This document shows, piece by piece, positions 1-6,280 of a stretch of 11,652 nucleotides of DNA. A program made the position numbers and the translations under genes. Under the pieces are notes generated by a model. The model did no database searches. It was not told the origin of the DNA and saw nothing but the letters and a program-made list of their open reading frames with translations. The stretch's first letter is position 1. The number at the start of each line of letters is the position of its first letter. This DNA comes from Oscillospiraceae bacterium (lineage in GTDB: Bacteria; Bacillota; Clostridia; UMGS1810), in assembly GCA_022769845.1 (NCBI GenBank), contig JALEIO010000133.1, forward strand, positions 1 through 11,652, read 5' to 3'.

Positions 1-17
1 AAATTGTAAATTTCACA

Positions 18-41
18 CAAATGGTTTCGCAAAACCATTTG
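18..41 (-). terminator. Hairpin downstream of kduD, possible weak terminator
   Basis: CAAATGGTTT (18-27) is the reverse complement of AAACCATTTG (32-41), giving a 10-bp stem with a 4-nt loop, 12 nt past the kduD stop. On the minus strand no clean T run follows it, so it may be a weak terminator or an mRNA 3'-end stabiliser. The operon could continue beyond the window edge. Confidence 0.45.
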
Positions 42-52
42 TTCGGTAGACA

Positions 53-841
53 TTATTTAGGTTGTTTTCCGATATAAGCCAGAATACCGCCGTCAACATA
101 GAGAATGTGACCGTTTACGGCGTTTGACGCGTCGGAGGCAAGAAATACCGCAGGACCTGCAAGCTCGTCCGGCTCCAGCCATCTGCCGGCAGGAGTTTTT
201 GCGCAGATAAAGCTGTCGAACGGGTGCTTTGAGCCGTCGGGCTGCTTTTCACGAAGCGGCGCAGTCTGCGGCGTTGCAATATATCCCGGGCCTATGCCGT
301 TGCACTGAATATTATATTCGCCGTACTCCGAGCAAATATTTCGCGTGAGCATTTTAAGTCCGCCCTTTGCCGCAGCATATGCCGAAACGGTTTCTCTGCC
401 AAGCTCCGACATCATTGAGCAAATGTTTATAATCTTTCCGTGACCTTTTTTAATCATTGAAGGAATAACCGCCTTTGATACGATAAACGGAGCGTTAAGG
501 TCAACATCTATAACTTGTCTGAAATCCTTTGCGCTCATTTCGCACATTGGTATTCTTTTGATAATTCCGGCATTGTTAACCAAAATATCAATTACGCCGA
601 CCTCTTTTTCAATATCCGCAACCATTTTGTTAACGGCGTCCTCGTCTGTTACATCGCAAACATAGCCTTTTGCATCAATTCCGTCGGCTTTGTAAGCTGC
701 AAGACCTTTTTCAACGTTTTCTTTGTTTATATCGTTAAACACGATTTTTGCTCCGGCGTTTGAAAAGCCTTTTGCGATTGCATAGCCTATGCCGTAGCTC
801 GCGCCGGTAACAAGTGCAATTTTTCCGTCCAGTCTGAACAT
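53..841 (-). CDS. kduD: KduD-type SDR, 2-dehydro-3-deoxy-D-gluconate 5-dehydrogenase
   Basis: This 262-residue classical short-chain dehydrogenase/reductase probably interconverts 2,5-diketo-3-deoxygluconate and 2-keto-3-deoxygluconate with NAD(P)H in the cytoplasm, the step after KduI in breakdown of unsaturated uronates. The sequence shows the Rossmann cofactor motif TGASYGIG (residues 12-19), NNAG (89-92), Asn116, and the catalytic set Ser142, Tyr155 and Lys159 in YxxxK, followed by PGYIAT (185-190). Length is normal for the family. The ATG start is supported by AAGGAGAG ending 9 nt upstream. It lies 37 nt after the kduI stop on the same strand, so the two are very likely co-transcribed. 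Paralogues such as gluconate 5-dehydrogenase look similar; the adjacent kduI is the main reason for choosing KduD. Confidence 0.85.
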   Translation of the reverse strand: MFRLDGKIALVTGASYGIGYAIAKGFSNAGAKIVFNDINKENVEKGLAAYKADGIDAKGYVCDVTDEDAVNKMVADIEKEVGVIDILVNNAGIIKRIPMCEMSAKDFRQVIDVDLNAPFIVSKAVIPSMIKKGHGKIINICSMMSELGRETVSAYAAAKGGLKMLTRNICSEYGEYNIQCNGIGPGYIATPQTAPLREKQPDGSKHPFDSFICAKTPAGRWLEPDELAGPAVFLASDASNAVNGHILYVDGGILAYIGKQPK

Positions 842-878
842 ATACTTTTTCTCTCCTTTTTGAAATTTTTATTCCAAA

Positions 879-1709
879 TTATCTCAAATCTCTCGTTTCG
901 ATATGGTCCATATCGTCAAATTCCTGATTTTCACCGCACATTGCCCATATAAACGAGTAATTTTTTGTGCCGACGCCCGAGTGGATTGACCAGCTCGGAG
1001 AAATAACCGCTTCTTCGTTGTGCATAATGATGTGGCGTGTTTCGTTCGGCTCGCCCATCATATGAAATACTGCGTCGTTATCGTCCATATCAAGATAAAG
1101 ATAAACCTCCATACGTCTGTCGTGTGTGTGCGACGGCATAGTGTTCCAGTTTGAGCCTTCCTCAAGCTGGGTAAGCCCCATTGCAAGCTGACAGGACTTA
1201 ATAACCTCGGGGTGTATGTACTGATTGATAACTCTCTTGTTGCAGTCCGCAACCGAGCCGCACGGAACTTTTTTTGCTTTTGTGATGTCGATTTTAACGG
1301 TCGGGTATTCCTTGTGCGCGGGGCAGGATGATACATAAAATTTCGGCGGATTTGCAGTGTCAACACACTTGAAAACAATTTCCTTATTGCCTTTTCCGAT
1401 ATAAATTCCGTCTCGCGGATTCATTTCGTATTCTTTTCCGTCCACCGTAATAATGCCCTTGCCGCCAATGTTTATACAGCCCATTTCGCGTCTTTCAAGG
1501 AAATAATCGCTTGCAAGCTCTTTGCCGCCTTCAAGCTTAAGCTCGTGATAAATGGGCATAAGTCCTGCGGTGATAATTCTGTCGATATGGCTGTAAACCA
1601 TTCTTATATTATCTTTTGTAAACAGCTTTGAAATGTGAAATTCCTCTCTTAATCTTTCGGTTGTGTAGTGTTTTACGTCCTTTGGATTGGACGCGCATCT
1701 GATTTCCAT
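879..1709 (-). CDS. kduI: Short KduI form from an internal start (alternative product)
   Basis: An ATG at 1709-1707 begins a 276-residue product that matches the full normal extent of KduI, starting MEIRCASNPKD. It is in frame with the longer 545-codon reading frame. AAGGAGG lies at 1727-1721, 11 nt before this ATG, a perfect Shine-Dalgarno match embedded in the codons for KEDLS. Both the isolated KduI length and the ribosome site argue that a stand-alone enzyme is made, either alongside the long form or instead of it. With metal ligands at residues 194, 196, 201 and 243 of the short form, the spacing agrees with the E. coli enzyme (196, 198, 203, 245). Whether the long form accumulates cannot be told from sequence. 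Confidence 0.6.
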   Translation of the reverse strand: MEIRCASNPKDVKHYTTERLREEFHISKLFTKDNIRMVYSHIDRIITAGLMPIYHELKLEGGKELASDYFLERREMGCINIGGKGIITVDGKEYEMNPRDGIYIGKGNKEIVFKCVDTANPPKFYVSSCPAHKEYPTVKIDITKAKKVPCGSVADCNKRVINQYIHPEVIKSCQLAMGLTQLEEGSNWNTMPSHTHDRRMEVYLYLDMDDNDAVFHMMGEPNETRHIIMHNEEAVISPSWSIHSGVGTKNYSFIWAMCGENQEFDDMDHIETRDLR

Positions 1710-2516
1710 TTTACTTAAATCCTCCTTAATATATTTTCCGTACACCTCAATTTGCGACAATGCCGCCCACGAAAACGGATAAACGGCTTGCTTAAAGTTT
1801 GTAAGATGTATTGTTTTTGTAATTTTAGGTTTGTCGGGAACAAGAGATTGACCGTCTGCGGTTTCTTCAAAGCTTGCGGTTAATCTTTCTCCGTCCGAAA
1901 ACTCTACGTCAACATTTTTCCAGTATGTATCGTGTGGAAAGTCCGCGCGAAGGAAAAATACTATTTTTTCAACCTCAACAAAGGTGCCGAAGTCTATGTA
2001 ATATTCCAAATCCTCCCGTGCGCCTGCCGCCCACGAATGATGCGGAAAATTGCCGTGGCTTTTGTTTTCGCATACGCCGTCAATAGCGTTTCGCTCAAAA
2101 AAGCAAGGCTCGTTTCTCGTTACCAGATTTGCGTGCGCGTGGGGATAAACTCCCTTCTGACCGCTCAAATCGTGCGAATTAAGAGCAATGTTTCTTTCGC
2201 CGTAAATTTCATCATTGCTCGGCTCGTAAACCGAAAATACGTGATTTTCGCCCGAAAAAGCTTTTTCGTCATAGCCTGCCATAAGCGCTCCGTACGGAAT
2301 TTCGTACTCCATAAGCTTATTGGGCAAAAACACAATGCTCTCTTTAAGCGTTTTGTCAAGCTTTACGGCAAGATATTCCTCGTCACTTGTTTTTATAACG
2401 ATTTTGTCACCCTCGCAAAATTTGCCACTGTATTCACAGTTTATTTTTTCGCCGCTTTCGCGAAATTTAACATCACCGTTAACATTTAAAATTTTAAATT
2501 CAATTATCGCAAACAC
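879..2516 (-). CDS. kduI: KduI isomerase with N-terminal galactose-binding-like extension
   Basis: The frame encodes 545 residues. Residues 270-545 form a complete 276-residue KduI, which isomerises 5-dehydro-4-deoxy-D-glucuronate to 2,5-diketo-3-deoxygluconate. The metal-site residues of this cupin family are present: His463, His465, Glu470 (in SHTHDRRMEVY) and His512 (in WSIHSG). Residues 1-269 are extra compared with characterised KduI (about 278 residues). Residues 1-100 are beta-rich and unassigned. Residues 105-260 resemble a discoidin/F5-8C-type galactose-binding fold (NAIDG at 143-147, YYIDFG, RADFPHD, closing QIEVYG). No signal peptide is visible, so the protein should be cytoplasmic. 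The upstream start is doubtful: the only nearby canonical codon is GTG 2516-2514, which sits inside the AGGGGGTG ribosome binding site itself. A strong internal start exists at 1709. The gene diverges from an AraC regulator and precedes kduD. Confidence 0.85.
   Translation of the reverse strand: MFAIIEFKILNVNGDVKFRESGEKINCEYSGKFCEGDKIVIKTSDEEYLAVKLDKTLKESIVFLPNKLMEYEIPYGALMAGYDEKAFSGENHVFSVYEPSNDEIYGERNIALNSHDLSGQKGVYPHAHANLVTRNEPCFFERNAIDGVCENKSHGNFPHHSWAAGAREDLEYYIDFGTFVEVEKIVFFLRADFPHDTYWKNVDVEFSDGERLTASFEETADGQSLVPDKPKITKTIHLTNFKQAVYPFSWAALSQIEVYGKYIKEDLSKMEIRCASNPKDVKHYTTERLREEFHISKLFTKDNIRMVYSHIDRIITAGLMPIYHELKLEGGKELASDYFLERREMGCINIGGKGIITVDGKEYEMNPRDGIYIGKGNKEIVFKCVDTANPPKFYVSSCPAHKEYPTVKIDITKAKKVPCGSVADCNKRVINQYIHPEVIKSCQLAMGLTQLEEGSNWNTMPSHTHDRRMEVYLYLDMDDNDAVFHMMGEPNETRHIIMHNEEAVISPSWSIHSGVGTKNYSFIWAMCGENQEFDDMDHIETRDLR
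1721..1727 (-). promoter_or_regulatory. Internal Shine-Dalgarno before the KduI domain
   Basis: AAGGAGG is read on the minus strand inside the open frame, 11 nt upstream of ATG 1709. It is the strongest ribosome binding sequence near either possible kduI start and decides the short form. Its spacing is slightly longer than the usual 5-9 nt. Confidence 0.65.
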
Positions 2517-2546
2517 CCCCTATATTGTTATTTTAACATTAATAAT

Positions 2547-2593
2547 TTGCAATTTCTTTGTATATTTTACTGTTTTTGTTGCAATTCTTTTTG
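2547..2593. promoter_or_regulatory. Candidate AraC-regulator operator, TTGCAATT direct repeat
   Basis: TTGCAATTTCTTTG (2547-2560) and TTGCAATTCTTTTTG (2579-2593) share an exact TTGCAATT followed by a CTTT-rich tail. They begin 32 bp apart, close to three helical turns, so both lie on the same DNA face. The pair sits in the spacer between kduI and the AraC gene. AraC-family proteins commonly bind direct repeats with such phasing. No convincing SigA -35/-10 pair was seen for the kduI direction, which fits an activator-dependent promoter. The assignment as operator is inference. Confidence 0.4.
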
Positions 2594-2602
2594 TGTTATG
2601 AT
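2594..2602 (+). promoter_or_regulatory. Extended -10 promoter of the AraC-family gene
   Basis: TGTTATGAT combines a TATGAT -10 hexamer with the TG extension one base upstream. A proper -35 is weak (TTGTTG at 2576-2581 with a 15-bp spacer). The expected transcript would start near 2609, shortly before the GGGTG ribosome site. The second TTGCAATT repeat lies immediately upstream, so autoregulation is possible. Confidence 0.5.
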
Positions 2603-2624
2603 AAAATAAAATCGGGTGATTTAT

Positions 2625-3485
2625 ATGAATGTAATTTTTAGCAAATGCAGTGCGGCAATAAATAATTCGCTTACAACCGGTGGATACGGAATATTTTATT
2701 CAAAGGTGGGCGTGGAGGAAACACTTATTCACGTTCACGAGTGCTGCGAGGTGCTTTTGTGTCTTAACGGAGGCGGCTGCTTTCTTATTGATGATAGAAT
2801 TTACGAGGTGAACGACGGTGATATTTTCATAATAAATCAGTTTGAACCACACAAAATAACATTTAAGGACAAGGACAATTTTGAAAGATATGTTTTTCAA
2901 ATTCATCCGCAATATATTTACGGTAATTCTACCGATAATACCGATTTGTCCGTTTGCTTTTACGCGCGAGACAACACCTTGGGAAACAGAATTTCACTTG
3001 AATTTGACGAGCTTAAATACATAAAAAACCTTATAGAAAATTTAAAGAAAGAACAAAATTTTGGCGATGACATAGCAAAAAACTGCGTTATAAACGAGTT
3101 TTTGAGGTTTTTGAACGAAAAATTTGCGCAAAAAAATCTTGATGCACAATACAGCGAGAGCGTTTTTAATCAAACAAACAAAATTATAAGCAACACTGTA
3201 AAATATATAAATAAGCATTATAACGAAGCAATTACCCTTGCCGACATTGCGGCGTATTCATTTGTATCGGTAAGCTATCTTTGCACACTTTTTAAAAAAA
3301 TGTTTGGCACAACCATTATAAAATATATAACTTCAAAGCGTATTTCCGAAGCAAAAAAGCTTTTAAATTCGGGAAAAAGCATATCGGAGGCCGCCGAAGA
3401 AAGCGGGTTTAACGACTACGCAAATTTTATGCGCACATTTAAAAAAGTAGTTGGAGTATCACCAAAAAAATACAGCGTTAAGTAA
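2625..3485 (+). CDS. AraC-family transcriptional regulator with cupin sensor domain
   Basis: This 286-residue protein is probably the local regulator of the uronate genes. Its N-terminal half is a cupin-type ligand-binding domain (about residues 30-95, with His36, His38, Glu42 and His76 in the positions expected for the AraC-binding cupin). Its C-terminal 100 residues form the double helix-turn-helix of the AraC/XylS family: first helix-turn-helix near 204-225 (LADIAAYSFVSVSYLCTLFK), second near 253-274 (ISEAAEESGFNDYANFMRTF), ending in VVGVSPKKY. ATG 2625 is preferred over the in-frame GTG at 2616, because GGGTGAT (2614-2620) is then a properly spaced ribosome binding site rather than part of the coding region. 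It is transcribed divergently from kduI-kduD. The ligand is not known; a uronate or ketodeoxyuronate would fit the context. Confidence 0.85.
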   Translation: MNVIFSKCSAAINNSLTTGGYGIFYSKVGVEETLIHVHECCEVLLCLNGGGCFLIDDRIYEVNDGDIFIINQFEPHKITFKDKDNFERYVFQIHPQYIYGNSTDNTDLSVCFYARDNTLGNRISLEFDELKYIKNLIENLKKEQNFGDDIAKNCVINEFLRFLNEKFAQKNLDAQYSESVFNQTNKIISNTVKYINKHYNEAITLADIAAYSFVSVSYLCTLFKKMFGTTIIKYITSKRISEAKKLLNSGKSISEAAEESGFNDYANFMRTFKKVVGVSPKKYSVK

Positions 3486-3561
3486 GGAGCTTTTTCAAAA
3501 CTTATACACCTTATTTTACATCCTCATTAAACCTAATCATTTTAAAAAAGCTCCTACTTTT
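3481..3561. terminator. Long-loop inverted repeat between convergent genes
   Basis: GGAGCTTTTT (3486-3495) is the exact reverse complement of AAAAAGCTCC (3545-3554). AGTA before it and TACT after it extend the stem across one bulged base. The loop is about 49 nt, unusually long for an intrinsic terminator, and the T run after the right arm is short (CTTTT). The AraC stop codon lies in the left arm. It probably marks the end of the AraC transcript and possibly of the convergent MORN gene. The rest of 3562-3604 is plain AT-rich sequence. Confidence 0.4.
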
Positions 3562-3604
3562 CGATAAATATATAATATTAATGTATGTTTTTAAATGTTA
3601 AAGA

Positions 3605-5308
3605 CTAATCTTCATATGACAAATAAACCTCATGACAGTTTTTCTCGGCATTGTATGTTAATCCGTAGTGCTTGCCGTGTTTTATGCTTCCGTTTTCAAA
3701 CGTGCCGTCAAAGCACTTGTAAACACCTTCAAACTGCGGATTTCCCTTCGCGGCATATTCTATTCCCGCGCCGTTTTTAACTCCGTTTGAATAATTGCCT
3801 TCAAAAGCAAGATAAATCTCGTCTGAATATGCGTCATATTCGGTTACAAATCCGTATTTTTTACCTGATTTCCAGGTGCCTTCGGTTGTCAGCGCACCGT
3901 TTTTATACATTTTTCCTTTGCCGTCCATAAGACCGTCCTTAAATTCTCCGACATACATAATGCTTTCGTCAACTGCGCTTATTTTGTCGGGGTTGCGCTT
4001 TTCGGTATATACTAAAATTTCTCTGCTGCTTTCATAGCTTTTTTGCCCGTAATCAAGATAATACAAAGTGCCATTGCCGTGCGCCGCGCCGTTTACAACG
4101 TTTCCGCGGTAAAAAACACTGTCATAGCCGATATTATCGCCGGGAGAATTGGAATAATAATAAATCACTCCGTCGGTGTCGGAATAGGTTGGCGCATACA
4201 GCGCAACAATGCGGTTAACATCCTTGTTTATGCCGCTGCCGACCTCAATTTCAAATCTGTCAAAATGAATATCGCCTGTGTATATGGGATAGCCGTCCTT
4301 AAAAAGCGTGCCGTTAAACTTGCGGGGATAAGTTTCGTAGTTATAAATTTCATTGCCGTTATCATCATATATAACGCTTTCTCCGTATGGCAAATCTTCT
4401 TTTTCCTTCATAAGATAAATTTCGCCCGTTTTGGGAAGATACCGTACCTCCTCGCCGTTTTCCAAATTGGCATAATGAACATAAAATCCGTATTTAAAAC
4501 GGTCGTCTTCTTCAAGATATACCGACGCCTTATTACCGAAATGATGGGAATATGACGGATAATTTTCGTCTTTTGAAGTAATATTTACAGTATAATCGGC
4601 GCAGTTTGAATATTCGTATTTTGTTTTATACATATACATATAAGAGTTGACGGACTTAAAGGCTTTGCCGTTTTTTATATTTCCCACAGTTAAAGTGGTT
4701 GTATTTCCATATTTTGATGTGCTTATATTTGTGCGTATGCCGTAAACAAGCTTGTCATTTTCAAAAAATCCTTTTTCGGTAACGAGGTAATTTTCATCGT
4801 TTTTAACCTTTTCTTCGCAGTTTTCTATTTCTTTTTCTATAATAAGAACGTCAAACCGCCTCAAAGAATCGTCATATCTGCATATTCCGTATTCGCCGAG
4901 CGCATCAACGTTAACTACCGTTAGTCCGTTTATATTGTAGCTTTCAGACAAAACGCCTTTTATATATGTTTTAATATCGGTCGGAAACACTTTAAAAAGG
5001 TTTTTATATGTAACCGCCTTCTTTTTTTCGTTGACAAAATCTGATATATATGGTGTAAAATTTTTCTCGGGACGCGTTATGTAAAGCGCACGCGCTGTAT
5101 TATCCCATTTTACTTCAAAGCCGTAATCAGCCAAATTTTCGGCAACAACAAAGGTATTGTTGCGGTAGTTATATGAATTTATCGGACTGTAATCAATAAA
5201 TGTTACAATGTCGGTTTCCTTTACATAGCCTAAATCCTGTGCATATGCAGTTGGTGCGGCAATAGATAAGAAAAGCAAAAAAATTATAAAATTAAATTTG
5301 TTTTTCAT
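3605..5308 (-). CDS. Secreted stalk-domain and MORN-repeat protein
   Basis: The product has 567 residues. A signal peptide is clear: MKNKF, then a hydrophobic stretch of residues 7-19, with likely cleavage after AYA (residue 23). Residues 31-79 resemble the copper-amine-oxidase N-terminal-like stalk domain common in extracytoplasmic proteins of Clostridia (NNTFVVAENLADYGFEVKWD). Residues 110-156 look like a second, diverged copy (TDIKTYIKG, then INGLTVVNVDALGEYG). The C-terminal part carries MORN-type repeats, for example FYRGNVVNGAAHGNGT (399-414), YVGEFKDGLMDGKGKMY (452-468), EGTWKSGKKYG (476-486), FEGNYSNGVKNGAG (502-515) and FEGVY (526-530). The middle region (160-395) is not recognised. 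No sortase motif, SLH domain or membrane anchor is visible, so it may be free or held by another surface partner. ATG 5308 has AGGAGGG 7 nt upstream. Its function is unknown; it appears monocistronic. Confidence 0.75.
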   Translation of the reverse strand: MKNKFNFIIFLLFLSIAAPTAYAQDLGYVKETDIVTFIDYSPINSYNYRNNTFVVAENLADYGFEVKWDNTARALYITRPEKNFTPYISDFVNEKKKAVTYKNLFKVFPTDIKTYIKGVLSESYNINGLTVVNVDALGEYGICRYDDSLRRFDVLIIEKEIENCEEKVKNDENYLVTEKGFFENDKLVYGIRTNISTSKYGNTTTLTVGNIKNGKAFKSVNSYMYMYKTKYEYSNCADYTVNITSKDENYPSYSHHFGNKASVYLEEDDRFKYGFYVHYANLENGEEVRYLPKTGEIYLMKEKEDLPYGESVIYDDNGNEIYNYETYPRKFNGTLFKDGYPIYTGDIHFDRFEIEVGSGINKDVNRIVALYAPTYSDTDGVIYYYSNSPGDNIGYDSVFYRGNVVNGAAHGNGTLYYLDYGQKSYESSREILVYTEKRNPDKISAVDESIMYVGEFKDGLMDGKGKMYKNGALTTEGTWKSGKKYGFVTEYDAYSDEIYLAFEGNYSNGVKNGAGIEYAAKGNPQFEGVYKCFDGTFENGSIKHGKHYGLTYNAEKNCHEVYLSYED

Positions 5309-5332
5309 TTTTATTCCCTCCTTAATAACGCC

Positions 5333-5361
5333 ATATTATCACAGCCGATATTTTGCGTCAA
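5333..5361 (-). promoter_or_regulatory. SigA-type promoter of the MORN gene
   Basis: On the minus strand TTGACG (5361-5356) and TAATAT (5338-5333) are separated by exactly 17 bp. Transcription would start near 5326, leaving a leader of roughly 18 nt that includes the AGGAGGG site. An imperfect inverted repeat (5335-5344 with 5365-5374) brackets the -35 and overlaps the -10. Confidence 0.65.
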
Positions 5362-5374
5362 TTACTGTGATTAT
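5335..5374. promoter_or_regulatory. Inverted repeat over the MORN gene promoter, candidate operator
   Basis: ATTATCACAG (5335-5344) and CTGTGATTAT (5365-5374) are inverted copies matching at 9 of 10 positions, with centres 30 bp apart. The left arm overlaps the -10 hexamer and the right arm lies just upstream of the -35. This is where a repressor dimer pair would act. No regulator gene for it is identifiable here. Confidence 0.35.
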
Positions 5375-5463
5375 TTTGTCATTAAAATGAAAAATAAGGG
5401 TTAGGCATAATTTTTAACAATTTTTCGGCATATGGCATAATAATTTAATGTAAAATATCATTA

Positions 5464-5492
5464 TTGATTTTGTATTATTTTTATGCTACAAT
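5464..5492 (+). promoter_or_regulatory. SigA-type promoter of the YoaK-family gene
   Basis: TTGATT (5464-5469) and TACAAT (5487-5492) are spaced by exactly 17 bp, and TG one base before the -10 makes it an extended -10 promoter. Transcription should begin near 5499, about 25 nt before the ATG at 5524. Confidence 0.75.
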
Positions 5493-5523
5493 AGTGCATA
5501 AGGTTTACAGTGAGGTGAGACAT

Positions 5524-6246
5524 ATGGAAAAGAAAGAAACGGTATATTTAACTTGCGAACGCAACTGGGTTTTTTACACGCTTATAACCGTTGCCGGAAT
5601 TTTCGGCGCATATACATATCTTCTTCGCGGAAACGTTTTCTGCAATGCGCAGACGGGTAATGTTGTTCTTTTGGGGCTTGCGATAGGTGCCGGTCAATGG
5701 CACAAGGCGCTCTATTATATTATACCGATTTCGGCATATCTTGCGGGCGCATTTGTTTCGGAGCTTTTGCCAAACTCGGTAAAGCACAATTTTTTTATAC
5801 GTTGGGACACTCTGCTTATAGCGATTGAAATGGTTTTTGTAGTGGTGCTTGGATTTATACCCGATTCATATCCTGTGCAGATTTCGCAGATAGCAATAAA
5901 TTTTATGGCGTCAATGCAGTATAACACCTTCCGTCAGGCGGAGGGCGTGCCTATGGCAACAACCTTTGCAACAAATCATATAAGGCAAATAGGAGTTGGC
6001 TTGGCAAAAGAGGTTAAGCATTTTAAGCATAATGACGGCTCTCACCGCCCGAAGCTTTTTAAACACTCTATAATGCTTGTATGCTTTTTGTCGGGCGCGT
6101 CGCTCGGAACGGTATTCTGCAATTTATTTGGCGCAAGGGCAATATGGGTAACGCTTTTGCCGTTTGCGGTTGTGTTTGCCGCGCTTTTGCACGCCGACCT
6201 TACAACAGAAAAAGATTTAATGGAAAAAAAGCCTTTGGGACATTAA
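5524..6246 (+). CDS. YoaK/DUF1275 family membrane protein
   Basis: This 240-residue integral membrane protein carries the recognisable pattern of the YoaK (DUF1275) family: an early FGAYTYLLRGNVFCNAQTGN block (28-47), FMASMQYNTFR (127-137) and ATTFATNHIRQIG (145-157). Hydrophobic segments lie roughly at residues 15-33, 46-58, 63-82, 96-112, 118-132, 182-200 and 204-223, so about six or seven membrane spans. The biochemical role of this family is not established. ATG 5524 is preferred to upstream TTG codons because GAGGTGA (5512-5518) is well placed and the promoter at 5464-5492 would otherwise be inside the gene. The gene is monocistronic: its own promoter is upstream and a strong terminator follows directly. 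Confidence 0.85.
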   Translation: MEKKETVYLTCERNWVFYTLITVAGIFGAYTYLLRGNVFCNAQTGNVVLLGLAIGAGQWHKALYYIIPISAYLAGAFVSELLPNSVKHNFFIRWDTLLIAIEMVFVVVLGFIPDSYPVQISQIAINFMASMQYNTFRQAEGVPMATTFATNHIRQIGVGLAKEVKHFKHNDGSHRPKLFKHSIMLVCFLSGASLGTVFCNLFGARAIWVTLLPFAVVFAALLHADLTTEKDLMEKKPLGH

Positions 6247-6280
6247 AACACGGCTGTTTTTAAAACAGCCGTGTTTTTTT
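6247..6280 (+). terminator. Intrinsic terminator of the YoaK-family gene
   Basis: AACACGGCTGTTTT (6247-6260) pairs fully with AAAACAGCCGTGTT (6262-6275), and the right arm runs into a T tract ending at 6280. It begins immediately after the stop codon. Confidence 0.9.

Noticed and set aside
1932..2489. Open frame of 185 codons on the plus strand opposite the kduI N-terminal domain
   Set aside because: It lies wholly antisense to a frame with recognisable domain motifs, has no ribosome site, and its translation is a low-complexity hydrophobic/basic mix with no recognised family.
4043..4555. Open frame of 170 codons on the plus strand opposite the MORN gene
   Set aside because: Antisense shadow of an Ile/Tyr/Asn-rich coding strand. 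No SD and no family resemblance.
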